A DNA stretch of 64,000 nt from an uncultured Pseudomonadota bacterium (GCA_949298065.1 CASFUZ010000002.1:79185-143184); one strand, 5' to 3'. Numbered from the stretch's first letter, positions 18,330 through 27,593 are shown. The notes: generated by a model from the letters alone, not told the origin. Made by a program: numbers and translations.

Positions 18330-19457
18330 ATGAAAAAATTAAACGTCTATATTGCCAAACAAATATTTGTCGGCTTTTTGCTGGTAACCTTTTCTCTGTT
18401 GTCCATTTTATGGCTCACACAATCATTGCGTTTTGTAGAGCTCATAACCAACAAGGGATTACCCATAAGCTTATTTATTGAAATGACATCACTTTTAATG
18501 CCAAGACTATACATTATCCTCTCGCCGATAGCCTTATTTGTAGGGGTATTATTTGTATATAACCGTATGTTATCGGATCGGGAGCTTGTTGTTATGAAAT
18601 CAGCCGGCATAAGTCCTTGGCAAAATGCCAAACCGGCTATATTTATGGGAATAATGCTTTCAATCTTTGGGCTTTATGTCAATAACATTGGCATACCGCA
18701 AGCCGAAAAAGCCTTCAACGAATTGGAGTGGAAAGTAAAAAACGATGTTTCGCATCTTATGTTTAGGGAAGGAGAATTTACAACCTTACAATTTAACCTC
18801 ACAGTTTTTGTAACCACCCACGAAAAAGACGGCGTTATAACTGGCATTCTGGTTAATGATGAGAGGAATCCAGACACCAAGACAACGCTTTCCGCGGAAA
18901 AAGGACGCATTGTTTACACGGATAAAGGCCCAAGAATAATTTTGGTTAACGGAGTGAGACAAGAAATCAATAAAGACAATTCTCAATTTTCATCTTTAAC
19001 TTTTGACCGCTATTCCATAGACTTCGGAACAACCGGTCCCAAAAAAGAAAAAGAAGAAGGAATGAGAGAAAAAAGCTTAATGGAATTATTTAACGCCCGA
19101 GAAGACAAAACCCTAACGGAAGCAGAAGTCAACCGCTACATTACCGAAGGCAACAAACGATTATTAACCCCACTATACAATTTACTTTTTGCAATACTTG
19201 CATGTACGGGGCTTTTGGTAGGTAACTTTAATCGCCGAGGACAAACTAAAATAATCTCAAGTTCCATTTTCGCCATGGTTATCATTCAAGCTTGTGACTT
19301 GGCCTTTACCAATTTATCCGGCAAAAATCTTTATTTTCTACCCTTATTATATGCAAATTTTTTAATTCCGTTGTTTGCTTGCATTTATCTTTTGTTGTTT
19401 TATAATCCGGCATTCTTCATACGAAAAAAAAGGCTGAAGGAAAACATGGATGAGTAA
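18330..19457 (+). CDS. lptF: LPS export ABC transporter permease LptF
   Basis: LptF pairs with LptG and the ATPase LptB to extract lipopolysaccharide from the inner membrane. The 375-residue protein shows the YjgP/YjgQ layout: N-terminal amphipathic segment and membrane helices, LSDRELVVMKSAGISPWQ after helix 2, a periplasmic beta-jellyroll domain in the middle, and three C-terminal membrane helices. The ATG at 18330 (MKKLNVYIAKQ) matches the family start. The lptD start overlaps the end of this gene by 8 bases. Unlike many genomes, lptG is not next to it but 24 kb away at 43394. Confidence 0.93.
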   Translation: MKKLNVYIAKQIFVGFLLVTFSLLSILWLTQSLRFVELITNKGLPISLFIEMTSLLMPRLYIILSPIALFVGVLFVYNRMLSDRELVVMKSAGISPWQNAKPAIFMGIMLSIFGLYVNNIGIPQAEKAFNELEWKVKNDVSHLMFREGEFTTLQFNLTVFVTTHEKDGVITGILVNDERNPDTKTTLSAEKGRIVYTDKGPRIILVNGVRQEINKDNSQFSSLTFDRYSIDFGTTGPKKEKEEGMREKSLMELFNAREDKTLTEAEVNRYITEGNKRLLTPLYNLLFAILACTGLLVGNFNRRGQTKIISSSIFAMVIIQACDLAFTNLSGKNLYFLPLLYANFLIPLFACIYLLLFYNPAFFIRKKRLKENMDE

Positions 19458-21735
19458 AAGATTCGTGCATAAACTACTTTTGATGATAACGGCATTTTTT
19501 GCCGGATATACTGATTCATCATTAGCCTTTGAACCAGATCCTTTTAGCCGCGGCCCCTCCAAAGCAAGCCCCTATGCCGAACTAAGCCCAAGCTACAATA
19601 TAACCTCTTTTATGGATAAGAAAGCACCATCAAATTCGGGCATAGAAAAAGAAACAGAAGACATTTATTTTAGTGCCGATGAAATGATTGATAACAAAGA
19701 ACTCCAAACAATTACGGCTGTTGGAGATGTTAATATCATCCGTCAGGACCAAACCTTAAAAGCAGACAAAGTCATCTATAATCAAAAAGATGATATTGTT
19801 ACAGCTGTTGGTAATGTCAGCATTGTTCAAGCAGACGGAACGGTTGTTTTTTCAGACTATGTAGAACTAGATGACCAAATGACCAAAGGACATATGACGG
19901 ATGTTCGCATAATAATGAAGGATGAAACTCGTATTGCCGCAAAAAAATTCCGCAAATTGGCCAATGATAATAAAGTGATGGAAAACGTTGTTTACTCACC
20001 TTGCAACGTATGCCAAAACAAAGATCCTTTATGGCAAATAAAAGCGCGTAAAGTAAAGCATGATGCCAAGAATCAAGACATTTATTACAACGATGCCTTT
20101 TTAGAAGTAAAAGGGGTTCCTGTTTTTTACACACCCTTTTTATCCCATCCGGATCCAAGCGTAAAACGCCGTTCAGGCTTTATAGCGCCCACAATAGGAA
20201 GTTCATCCTACTTAGGAGGTTATTTACAACCACGTTATTTTTGGAATATTTCCGATAACGAAGATTTATTGTTTTCACCAATATTAAGTTATGACAAAGG
20301 TATTGTTTGGGACGGTCAATATAGAAAATATTTTTACAACGGAGACATAGATGCCCAAGGATCCTTTTTATATGATGAAGACAAAGATAAAAACCGCGGT
20401 AGTTTATTTATGAAAGCCCGCTATGAGCTCAATGATTTCTGGCTTGCGGATGCAGATATAAACTATGCTTCCGACAGCTTATATTTAAAAGATCTATCCT
20501 TACCGGAAAAAGACAACACTTGGCTGACCTCTCGCCTTCGTTTACAAGGCTTTGACAACCGAAATTATGCTTCCGTTGAGGCATATTATTACAAATTAAT
20601 CAGTTATAATTTGAGGGAAGCGGACAAGACCGAGTTTAATCGCAGGAGTTTAAACAAACCCTTCGTTGCGCCCTTAATTTCCTATGAAAATATTAGTGAT
20701 GTAGGACCTTACGGCGCTTATACCAAAACAAATATGGATTTTGCATCTATCTACCGTGAAGACGATGTCAGCACACAACGAGCATCTATGATAAATTCTT
20801 GGGTACTTCCCTACACCAGCCCATATGGCGAAAAATACAGATTAGTTGCCAGTGTTAAATCTGACTTATATTATATTGATGACTACATAAATAATGAAAA
20901 TGAAGACTTCACCGGCAGTGTTGGCCGAGTTTTTCCTCAGGTTGGCTTAGAATGGCGCTTGCCTTTTGTCAGAGCAACTGAAAATTCAAGACAAATATTA
21001 GAACCAGTTGTTGTTGCCGTTGCCGCTCCCAATGGAGGAAACAAAGCCGACAAAATCCCCAATGAAGATAGTCAAGACATAGAACTTTCTGATGCCAACA
21101 TCTTAAATCTTGACCGCTATCCGGGCTATGACCGTAATGATACAGGCAGTCGTATCAGCTATGGAATCAACTGGAGTACATACGGCAACATTTTAGGCCG
21201 AACATCTGCTTTTATCGCCCAAAGCTATAAATTCAACAAAGACGAAAGTTTTACGGAAAGTATAGACGAAGATAGCAATTTTACGGATTATGTCGGACGC
21301 ATTTATGCAGCACCGTCAGAATATCTTGATTTAACATATAGATTTCGCTTAGATAAAGATGACTTTGATTTTAACTATAGCGAGTTAGGAACCTCTTTCG
21401 GTCCGCAAATGTTAAGAGGATATGTCTCTTATATTTATCTTCAAAAAAATAATTCTGCGGATACTTTTTACGATGCCCGAGAAAGAAAAGAATTATACAC
21501 TTCTCTAACAGCAAGACTAACCAGAGATTGGAGCTTAACCATTTATAACCGCCAAGATTTAGCTTACAAAGGGGGCTCAATTGAACACGGCGGGGAACTT
21601 GTCTATGAAGATGAATGCTTAAAACTCATTACTGATATTCATCGTTACCATTCTAATGATCCGGAATATGAAGGAAATTATGAATTTACAGTCTCCTTCT
21701 TCCTCAAGACTTTGGGTGGATTTGGATCAAAATAA
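19450..21735 (+). CDS. lptD: LPS-assembly outer membrane protein LptD
   Basis: LptD forms the outer-membrane barrel that inserts LPS. A signal peptide (hydrophobic to about residue 26, ending SSLA) leads into an LptA-like OstA domain (about residues 70-210: VGDVNIIRQDQTLKADKVIYN) and then the beta-barrel, which ends in FFLKTLGGFGSK. The CNVCQNKDPLWQIKARKV segment is family-typical. At 761 residues it has the usual length. It overlaps lptF by ATGAGTAA and precedes surA, the chaperone needed to fold it. Confidence 0.94.
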   Translation: MSKRFVHKLLLMITAFFAGYTDSSLAFEPDPFSRGPSKASPYAELSPSYNITSFMDKKAPSNSGIEKETEDIYFSADEMIDNKELQTITAVGDVNIIRQDQTLKADKVIYNQKDDIVTAVGNVSIVQADGTVVFSDYVELDDQMTKGHMTDVRIIMKDETRIAAKKFRKLANDNKVMENVVYSPCNVCQNKDPLWQIKARKVKHDAKNQDIYYNDAFLEVKGVPVFYTPFLSHPDPSVKRRSGFIAPTIGSSSYLGGYLQPRYFWNISDNEDLLFSPILSYDKGIVWDGQYRKYFYNGDIDAQGSFLYDEDKDKNRGSLFMKARYELNDFWLADADINYASDSLYLKDLSLPEKDNTWLTSRLRLQGFDNRNYASVEAYYYKLISYNLREADKTEFNRRSLNKPFVAPLISYENISDVGPYGAYTKTNMDFASIYREDDVSTQRASMINSWVLPYTSPYGEKYRLVASVKSDLYYIDDYINNENEDFTGSVGRVFPQVGLEWRLPFVRATENSRQILEPVVVAVAAPNGGNKADKIPNEDSQDIELSDANILNLDRYPGYDRNDTGSRISYGINWSTYGNILGRTSAFIAQSYKFNKDESFTESIDEDSNFTDYVGRIYAAPSEYLDLTYRFRLDKDDFDFNYSELGTSFGPQMLRGYVSYIYLQKNNSADTFYDARERKELYTSLTARLTRDWSLTIYNRQDLAYKGGSIEHGGELVYEDECLKLITDIHRYHSNDPEYEGNYEFTVSFFLKTLGGFGSK

Positions 21736-21758
21736 ACATTAATTTAAGGAGAAAGTAA

Positions 21759-22844
21759 ATGAAAAAAATTTTTGCGACAGCTTTTTTGCTTGGCACACTT
21801 TCCGCGCTTCCGGCCGTAGCGTTAGACCTTTCTTCTATTGGGCAAAACAACAAGCCGGCAGGAAACTCTGTTATGTTTCAAGAAACATCTGAGGCACCAA
21901 ATCAATCATCTATTATGAAACAAGAAGAACCGGAAATAGCCCCTAAAAACGAAGCTCCCGCACGCCCCGAACCAAAAAAAATATTTTCCGGCGCTGTCAG
22001 AATTGTTGCTGTTGTCAATGGTGAAATCATAACCACGGAAGACCTGCAAAACCGCATCAATGCCTTCATTATGAACACACGTATTCCGGTTAATGAACAA
22101 ACCCAAAATATGATTGTTCAAAGGACCTTGCAAGCCGCTATTGATGAAAAACTCAAACTACAAGATGCTGAAAAGAATGGCATTGTTATCAGCGATAAAG
22201 ATATAGACCAATCAGTCAAGTTTTTTGAAACCAGCAACAAGATACCCGAAGGCAAGCTCAAACAAATCCTAAAAGAAAGCGGTGTAAGCTATGATGTCTT
22301 TTTGGCTCAGATGAAATCTGATTTGGCATGGATTCGTGTCATCCGCAAGCTTTCAGCAGCACAAGGGGAACTGACACAAAAAGAAATAGAAACAGCCCAA
22401 AAAGAAGCTGACAAAGATTTAAGCACACCGAAATATATGGTCTCGGAAATTCTGATAAAAAATAAGAACGCTAAGAATTTAGATGTTTTAGTGTCCAACC
22501 TCAGACAAGACCCGCGCTTTGAGCTTTATGCCATGCAGTTTTCTGAAGCGCCAAGCTCTTCCAAAGGAGGAAATTTGGGCTGGATTAATAAAGAGCGCCT
22601 GATAACACCGCTTAAAAACGCTTTAGGAAAACTAAAAGCCGGAGAAGTTTCTGACCCCATCAAAGTTGGTCAGGATTACTATATCTTAAAGCTTGAAAAA
22701 ATCTTTGACCCCAAAAAAGACAAAGCCGAAACTCCGACAGCAGAGAACATTAAAAAATTTTTGGAAGAAAACCGTATGGAAGAAATAGCGGCCAAACATC
22801 TGCAAGAACTCCGCCAAGAGGCTGTTATTGAAGTCAGGATGTAA
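21759..22844 (+). CDS. surA: Periplasmic chaperone / peptidyl-prolyl isomerase SurA
   Basis: SurA escorts outer-membrane proteins, LptD among them, across the periplasm. It has an N-terminal signal peptide (cleavage near ALPAVA), a SurA N-domain starting RIVAVVNGEIITTEDLQNR, and one parvulin PPIase domain (about residues 220-320) with ILIKNKN, QFSEAPSSSKGGNLGWI and ILKLEKI. AAGGAG lies before the ATG. In most alphaproteobacteria pdxA follows surA; here rsmA starts directly after the stop codon. Confidence 0.93.
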   Translation: MKKIFATAFLLGTLSALPAVALDLSSIGQNNKPAGNSVMFQETSEAPNQSSIMKQEEPEIAPKNEAPARPEPKKIFSGAVRIVAVVNGEIITTEDLQNRINAFIMNTRIPVNEQTQNMIVQRTLQAAIDEKLKLQDAEKNGIVISDKDIDQSVKFFETSNKIPEGKLKQILKESGVSYDVFLAQMKSDLAWIRVIRKLSAAQGELTQKEIETAQKEADKDLSTPKYMVSEILIKNKNAKNLDVLVSNLRQDPRFELYAMQFSEAPSSSKGGNLGWINKERLITPLKNALGKLKAGEVSDPIKVGQDYYILKLEKIFDPKKDKAETPTAENIKKFLEENRMEEIAAKHLQELRQEAVIEVRM

Positions 22845-22845
22845 T

Positions 22846-23697
22846 ATGGTTGGCTTAGCCGATAAAATAAAAATGTTGCCTGCGCTTCGCACCACGGTTG
22901 AGGCTCACGGACTTATGGCAAAAAAGGCTTTAGGGCAAAACTTTTTGCTGGACCAAAATATTACCGACAAAATCATTCGGCTATCACTTGCCGCGCAAAA
23001 TCTAGCCAACTACAATGGCGCTAATGTTTTTGAAATCGGCCCCGGCCCGGGAGGTTTAACCCGAGCCATTTTAAGTGCCGAACCGGAAAAATTAACGGTT
23101 ATAGAAATGGACGAGCGTTGCATTGCCATTATGCAAGACATCAAAAACAAAGTCGGAGATAGATTAGATATTATTAACGGAGATGCTCTCAAGCAAAATC
23201 TGGCAAATATGGCTGGCGCGCCAAGGCATATTGTCAGCAATTTGCCTTATAATATTTCCGTTCCGCTTCTTGTAAGCTGGCTTAAAGATATTGAAAATTT
23301 TGCCAGCTTAACCTTGATGTTTCAAAAAGAAGTCGCCGAACGTATCATGGCCAAAACCAAGACCAAGGACTACGGACGCATTTCAGTGTTATCTCAGCTG
23401 CTTTGCAAAGTAGAAAAGCTGTTTGACCTAAATCCGGAATGTTTTGTTCCCGCGCCCAAAATTTGGTCATCTGTGTTATTATTTACACCTTTGCATTCCG
23501 GACTTTCAGAAAAAGACATCACCAATATTGAACATTTAACAACCTTAGCTTTCGGTCAGCGGCGCAAAATGATTCGCCAAAGTTTGAAATCAATTCCCAA
23601 TATTGAACAAATCTGCCAAGAGCTAGGCATTTCTCTCACAATGCGCGCGGAAGAACTAACACCGGAGCAATATTTAGCGCTTGCTCGCCACCTCTAA
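22846..23697 (+). CDS. rsmA: 16S rRNA (adenine1518/1519-N6)-dimethyltransferase RsmA (KsgA)
   Basis: RsmA dimethylates two adjacent adenines in 16S rRNA helix 45 using S-adenosylmethionine. Visible motifs are KKALGQNFLLDQ, the SAM-binding EIGPGPGGLTRA, the acidic VIEMDERC, and the catalytic NLPYNIS. At about 283 residues it has family length. It begins one base after the surA stop, so it is coupled to the LPS-assembly operon. A GTG-free start at 22846 is preferred to upstream in-frame codons inside surA. Confidence 0.95.
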   Translation: MVGLADKIKMLPALRTTVEAHGLMAKKALGQNFLLDQNITDKIIRLSLAAQNLANYNGANVFEIGPGPGGLTRAILSAEPEKLTVIEMDERCIAIMQDIKNKVGDRLDIINGDALKQNLANMAGAPRHIVSNLPYNISVPLLVSWLKDIENFASLTLMFQKEVAERIMAKTKTKDYGRISVLSQLLCKVEKLFDLNPECFVPAPKIWSSVLLFTPLHSGLSEKDITNIEHLTTLAFGQRRKMIRQSLKSIPNIEQICQELGISLTMRAEELTPEQYLALARHL

Positions 23698-23766
23698 AGT
23701 ATTTTTGTCGATTTTTGTTGATTTTAAAAGAAAGCTGATATATAAGAAAAATCCAAAAATCAAATT

Positions 23767-24342
23767 ATGATGTCTAATTTAAAACTTAATATTATGGCAA
23801 CAACGACATTAAGACGGAGAGATGCAATTAACATTATCCGTCATAAGACCGCCTTCACCAAACAGCAAGTAGAAGGCTTGATGATTTCCTTGAACGGAGG
23901 AAACGTATCTTTCCCTTATTTTAAGGAAATAGTTGACCTCATGCGCTCTCGCGCAAGATGCCGCTCATTTGCCCTCAACAACAAGGCCGAATGGGATTAT
24001 GTAGAGCGCCGTTTACAAGAAAAGGATTTACCGGCCATAAAATTTGCCGAATTTTTTTGCGCTGACCCCAAAACCTCAGCATTAATTCGGGCAGAATTGA
24101 TGAAACCAAAGACAACCGCTACTCAAGTAAAACAATTTTTAGCCGATTGTCTAAACAAAGAAGTTAAGGATTTGGACGAAAGCACCAAAATTAACATGAT
24201 GCTTCCGGCAGACTTCCAAGACTATAACTTCTACCGAACTGTACTACGCTGGTGCGAAGAACGATTCGGAAAAGCACCGAATGAAGACTTCATCCTCAAA
24301 AAAACTATCAAAGATTTGATAGAATTTTACTCGGATGAATAG
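23767..24342 (+). CDS. Unknown protein with possible acyl-carrier-like C-terminus
   Basis: No family was recognised. The 191-residue protein is mostly helical and basic in its first third (TTTLRRRDAINIIRHKTAF). Its last 70 residues resemble the helical pattern of acyl carrier proteins: a helix with CEERFG, then a final helix TIKDLIEFY, like TVGDLVDYI in ACPs. The phosphopantetheine serine of a DSL motif is absent. ATG 23767, ATG 23770 or ATG 23794 could be the start; none has a clear ribosome site. It has its own terminator and lies before another unknown gene with a similar end. Confidence 0.65.
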   Translation: MMSNLKLNIMATTTLRRRDAINIIRHKTAFTKQQVEGLMISLNGGNVSFPYFKEIVDLMRSRARCRSFALNNKAEWDYVERRLQEKDLPAIKFAEFFCADPKTSALIRAELMKPKTTATQVKQFLADCLNKEVKDLDESTKINMMLPADFQDYNFYRTVLRWCEERFGKAPNEDFILKKTIKDLIEFYSDE

Positions 24343-24359
24343 TCTTTGAACAAAAAAAT

Positions 24360-24392
24360 TCAAAGAGAGCCCTTACCGGCTCTCTTTTTTGT
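24360..24392 (+). terminator. Intrinsic terminator
   Basis: GAGAGCC (24365-24371) and GGCTCTC (24378-24384) form a 7-bp stem followed by a run of six T, directly after the preceding gene. Confidence 0.85.
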
Positions 24393-24412
24393 CAATTTTG
24401 CCAAATAAACAC

Positions 24413-24441
24413 TTGATTTTAAAATTTCAAAGTGCTATTTT
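24413..24441 (+). promoter_or_regulatory. Promoter of the 24474 gene
   Basis: TTGATT (24413-24418) and TATTTT (24436-24441) are spaced 17 bases apart in the short gap between the terminator and the next gene, giving a leader of about 25 bases. Confidence 0.5.
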
Positions 24442-24473
24442 CCTTTCGTAACATTTAAAAATATATATATATT

Positions 24474-25343
24474 ATGAACAAATTTGAAATCTCTGCTTTA
24501 CTGGCTCAGGAGTTAGTAAGCAGATCACCGAAATTGAAACCGATGTACGCAAGCGAAGGCATCGTTGTGTTTAACGCTCAAGACCCTTCACAGGCTGGTG
24601 AAGTTCTGATGAAAGCCCCGGCTTTTTTCAGAGCTGTAAACTTTTGCAATGCCGTCAAGGTTGTTGCCTTAAAAACCAATCAGAAATTCAACCGATTGGC
24701 TTTGACTTATTTTCAGAAGAATTTAACCTTTGAAAGCATAGTTAAATTCTATGCCGGCGAAGAGAATAGTATCCTTGCATTTAAGAATGCCTACGAAGTC
24801 AAGAAATTCTTCATAGATAAGTCCGGTTGCTCCATGCGTGATTTAGCACGCAAGGTTGACAGTCCGGCAATACCAAGAACTTTACTGATTGATTTGGTTG
24901 AAGCTCTGGAATACTTAACTGGCCGTCCGTTAAGCTCCGCAGACACCCAGCCGCTGGCTTACTTGGACCAAGAAGCAACCTTTAATGACATTGCTGAGTA
25001 CTTCAGTGCCGGCAACGAAAAAATCTCGGATATCCGAGCTCGGGTTTTAAAAGCTCTTCCGCCAACCAAAGAACAACTGGTAGAACGCTTCAAGACCAAA
25101 GCTGCAGTCATTTATGCGCAGACTGTAGGTAAAGACTTCAACGAAGCTTTCTTAGCTCACAAAGTTAAGGAGCTGCACCCAGTTGGGTTCGGTGCTCAGG
25201 AATGGGATTTGGCAGTTGCCTGGACAGAGGATGAACTTAATGTCCAAGTTTTCCAAACGCTTTCGGAAGAAATCACCGACGAAAGCACCGTTCGGGACTT
25301 GCTGGAGCTTTTCTGCAAAAAATATGCAGAGAGCTTGAAATGA
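24474..25343 (+). CDS. Unknown protein with internal repeats and possible carrier-like C-terminus
   Basis: No family was recognised. The 289-residue protein is soluble and helical. Two segments resemble each other, NLTFESIVKFYAGEE and EATFNDIAEYFSAGNE, about 85 residues apart, suggesting an internal duplication. The C-terminus (WTEDELNVQVFQTLSEE, then STVRDLLELFCKKY) looks like the last helices of an acyl carrier protein, without the modified serine, and recalls the end of the preceding protein. It has its own promoter and terminator. No ribosome site is obvious before the ATG. Confidence 0.65.
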   Translation: MNKFEISALLAQELVSRSPKLKPMYASEGIVVFNAQDPSQAGEVLMKAPAFFRAVNFCNAVKVVALKTNQKFNRLALTYFQKNLTFESIVKFYAGEENSILAFKNAYEVKKFFIDKSGCSMRDLARKVDSPAIPRTLLIDLVEALEYLTGRPLSSADTQPLAYLDQEATFNDIAEYFSAGNEKISDIRARVLKALPPTKEQLVERFKTKAAVIYAQTVGKDFNEAFLAHKVKELHPVGFGAQEWDLAVAWTEDELNVQVFQTLSEEITDESTVRDLLELFCKKYAESLK

Positions 25344-25358
25344 ATTATGATGTCAAAC

Positions 25359-25402
25359 CTCGGGAGGAGTTGCTTAACCGCACCCTCCCGTAATTTTTTT
25401 TA
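25359..25402 (+). terminator. Intrinsic terminator
   Basis: CGGGAGG (25361-25367) pairs with CCTCCCG (25384-25390) across a 16-base loop, followed by TAATTTTTTTT. Confidence 0.75.
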
Positions 25403-25456
25403 AATTTTCTTACACAACACCAGACAACCCTTCATAACTACCAGATAATCCCTATA

Positions 25457-25920
25457 CGAGTTTTGTAAAAACCCAGAGAATGAGGTAAATAATAAGAAAC
25501 AAGGGGAAAATTTTTTGAGTGTACAAAAAAGTACATGACTAAAAATTTTACCCCGCAGTTTCTGTATTAGTTACCCATTATACAAGTTTTGAAAAAGTTT
25601 GGAGAGTGAGGCATATAGTAAGAAATAAAGGCAAAAATACCGCAGCGTACATAATAGTACGTGAGGACACTTTTGACCTGAAATTTCTGTACTAGATGAC
25701 CACTTTTTGTAAAAACTCGGAGAATGAGGTAAATAATAAGAAACAAGAGAAAAATTTTTTGAGTATACACAGAAGTACATGACTAAAAATTTTACCCCGC
25801 AGTTTCTGTATTAGTTACCCATTATACGGGTTTTTGAAAAAGTTTGGAGAGTGAGGCATATAGTAAGAAATAAAGGCAAAAGTACCGCAGCGTTCTGTAC
25901 TAAATGACCACTATACAAAC
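25457..25920. repeat. Tandem array of palindrome-containing repeats
   Basis: This gene-free stretch (25344-25910) holds two alternating units, A-B-A'-B', with a period of 244-245 bases (for example GTAAAAAC at 25465 and 25709; GAAAAAGTTT at 25591 and 25836). A and B are themselves diverged copies about 125 bases long. Each full unit has a head with TGAGG about 25 bases in, then a GTAC-N6-GTAC core, then TTTCTGTA-TAG. The last unit has lost about 37 bases that contain the core. The short open frames across it look fortuitous. Confidence 0.8.
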
Positions 25921-26816
25921 TTTTTAGCCAGAGGGTGTTTACTCTGCACCTTCCTAATCAACGCTTCGGAGATGATATGGGTGTATATTTCGGTTGTGCC
26001 GATATCTTCATGCCCGAGCATTTTTTGCACGGAGCGCAAATCCACATCATGATTGAGCAGATGGGTGGCAAAAGAGTGGCGCAAAACGTGCGGCGTAACT
26101 CTTTCGCGAGGCAAACCGGCTTCTATCGCTGCATCTTTAATGTTTTTAAAAAAAGCATCCCGTGTAATATGTCCGGAAGAAGATATTTTGGAAGGAAACA
26201 ACCAAACAGACTTTCGCCCCGCTTTCAAAAAATAATCCCGATAAGTCATATACTCGGAAACAGCATTCAACGCAGCCACAGCCACGGGAACGATTCGCTC
26301 TTTGCTGCCTTTACCTTTGAGCATAATCTGTTTTTTATCATAATTTATGCAATTCTCAGGCAGGCTGACAAGTTCGGACACGCGCAAACCGCAGGCATAC
26401 ATCAGCTCCAACATAACCGCGGTTCTTTTGTGCCGAAAGTCCGGATGCGCTTTTGCCGCCTCAATCAGCTGCCTGATTTCTTCTTCGGTCAAAAACTTTG
26501 GCAAAGACTTTTCTTTTTTAGGAGATAAAACATTCGCCGCCGGATTATCTTTAATCTCTTTCTCCGAATACAAAAACTTAAAATATTCACGCATGGCCGA
26601 GAGCTTTCTTGCTACGGTTTTAGGCGAAAACTTACGTTCGCCCAAGTCTTGCACAAAAGCTGAAACATCCGTCCGCGTAAAATCAGAAACATCCTTTGCG
26701 GCAACAAAATCTATAAACTGCTGAACATCTCGGCGATAAGCCTCAAGCGTATTTTGAGCAGCCCCTTTTTCGGCCGCCATCATCTCCAAGAACTCATCTA
26801 TTCCGAAATTCTGCAT
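25911..26816 (-). CDS. xerD: Site-specific tyrosine recombinase XerD
   Basis: Xer recombinases resolve chromosome dimers at dif. The 301-residue protein has an N-terminal SAM-like core-binding domain and all catalytic residues: R in CGLRVSEL, K in GKGSKERIVP, HxxR in HVLRHSFATHLL, H in LGHEDIGTTEIYTH, with Tyr in the last motif. XerD rather than XerC is inferred from its position facing aroK, a common alphaproteobacterial arrangement. It follows a 47-residue membrane protein gene, whose stop overlaps the region of the xerD ribosome site. No dif-like sequence was seen nearby. Confidence 0.92.
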   Translation of the reverse strand: MQNFGIDEFLEMMAAEKGAAQNTLEAYRRDVQQFIDFVAAKDVSDFTRTDVSAFVQDLGERKFSPKTVARKLSAMREYFKFLYSEKEIKDNPAANVLSPKKEKSLPKFLTEEEIRQLIEAAKAHPDFRHKRTAVMLELMYACGLRVSELVSLPENCINYDKKQIMLKGKGSKERIVPVAVAALNAVSEYMTYRDYFLKAGRKSVWLFPSKISSSGHITRDAFFKNIKDAAIEAGLPRERVTPHVLRHSFATHLLNHDVDLRSVQKMLGHEDIGTTEIYTHIISEALIRKVQSKHPLAKKFV

Positions 26817-26821
26817 TGAGC

Positions 26822-26965
26822 CTACTTATTCAAAAACGTATTTTCCAAAGGCTGTTCAACAACTTCGGTCTTAACACTCACATCACGAGAAAGCACAAAG
26901 AACAATCCCGCCAAAATAACAACACCCAAAATATAAAATATTGCGTTTGATTTTTTCTGTCTCAT
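26822..26965 (-). CDS. Small single-pass membrane protein (47 residues)
   Basis: The frame starts MRQKKSNAIFYILGVV and has a basic N-terminus, one hydrophobic segment (about residues 8-26), and an acidic/polar tail ending ENTFLNK. It ends 5 bases before xerD, on the same strand, so the two are probably cotranscribed from a promoter in the xerD-aroK gap. The function is unknown. The topology and operon position argue that it is a real gene. Confidence 0.6.
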   Translation of the reverse strand: MRQKKSNAIFYILGVVILAGLFFVLSRDVSVKTEVVEQPLENTFLNK

Positions 26966-27050
26966 ATCTTATAACCTTATAAAAATTATTGATAAATATG
27001 CGATTCACTATATTATTTATCAAAAGAGATTGAAAGAAAAATTAAAAAAA

Positions 27051-27590
27051 ATGCAACAATTTGATAAAATAATCCTGCTGGTCGGCTTAATGGGAAGCGG
27101 CAAAACCAGCGTGGGTAAAAGACTGGCAAAAAAATTAGACCTTCCCTTTGTTGACGGCGACCAAGAGATTGAGAAAGCCGCCGGTCTTTCTTTGATTGAT
27201 GTTTTGAAGTGTTTTGGTGCGGAAGAATATCGCGCCGGCGAACAACGCGTTATGAAACGTCTGTTGCAAGGCGCGCCTTGCGTTCTGGCGTCAGGCGGCG
27301 GTTCTTTTGTGGCTGAACAAACCAGAGCTCTGGCCAAAGAACACGCCATTACCATCTGGCTTAAGGCAGATATTGATGTTCTTTATCACCGCACGGCAGG
27401 TCGCAAACATCGTCCTTTTCTCAAAGGCAATGACGAACATTTAAAAAACAAGCTGGAAAAATACATTAAAGAAGAATATCCCTACTATTCCGAAGCAGAC
27501 ATCATTGTTGAGACTAAAGAAGAGCAAGTAGACAATACCGTTCAAAGGGTTATTGATGCAATTAACACTTTTCTGAAAGATAAAAACTAA
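27051..27590 (+). CDS. aroK: Shikimate kinase
   Basis: AroK phosphorylates shikimate in aromatic amino-acid synthesis. The 179-residue protein has Walker A GLMGSGKTSVGK, the shikimate-binding FVDGDQEIEKAAG, FGAEEYRAGE, ASGGGSF, and the lid Arg region TAGRKHRPFL. The start is uncertain: ATG 27051 fits the family length but lacks a good ribosome site, and an in-frame TTG lies at 27030. aroB, the usual downstream partner, is absent; the next gene converges from the other strand 3 bases away. Confidence 0.93.
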   Translation: MQQFDKIILLVGLMGSGKTSVGKRLAKKLDLPFVDGDQEIEKAAGLSLIDVLKCFGAEEYRAGEQRVMKRLLQGAPCVLASGGGSFVAEQTRALAKEHAITIWLKADIDVLYHRTAGRKHRPFLKGNDEHLKNKLEKYIKEEYPYYSEADIIVETKEEQVDNTVQRVIDAINTFLKDKN

Positions 27591-27593
27591 GCC

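Noticed and set aside
25567-25780. Short minus-strand frames across the tandem repeats
   Set aside because: They follow the repeat unit and have no ribosome site or family likeness; best explained by repeat composition.
25344-26000. A dif site beside xerD
   Set aside because: No 28-base dif-like pair of 11-base arms around a 6-base centre was found; dif normally lies near the terminus, and this window is near the origin.
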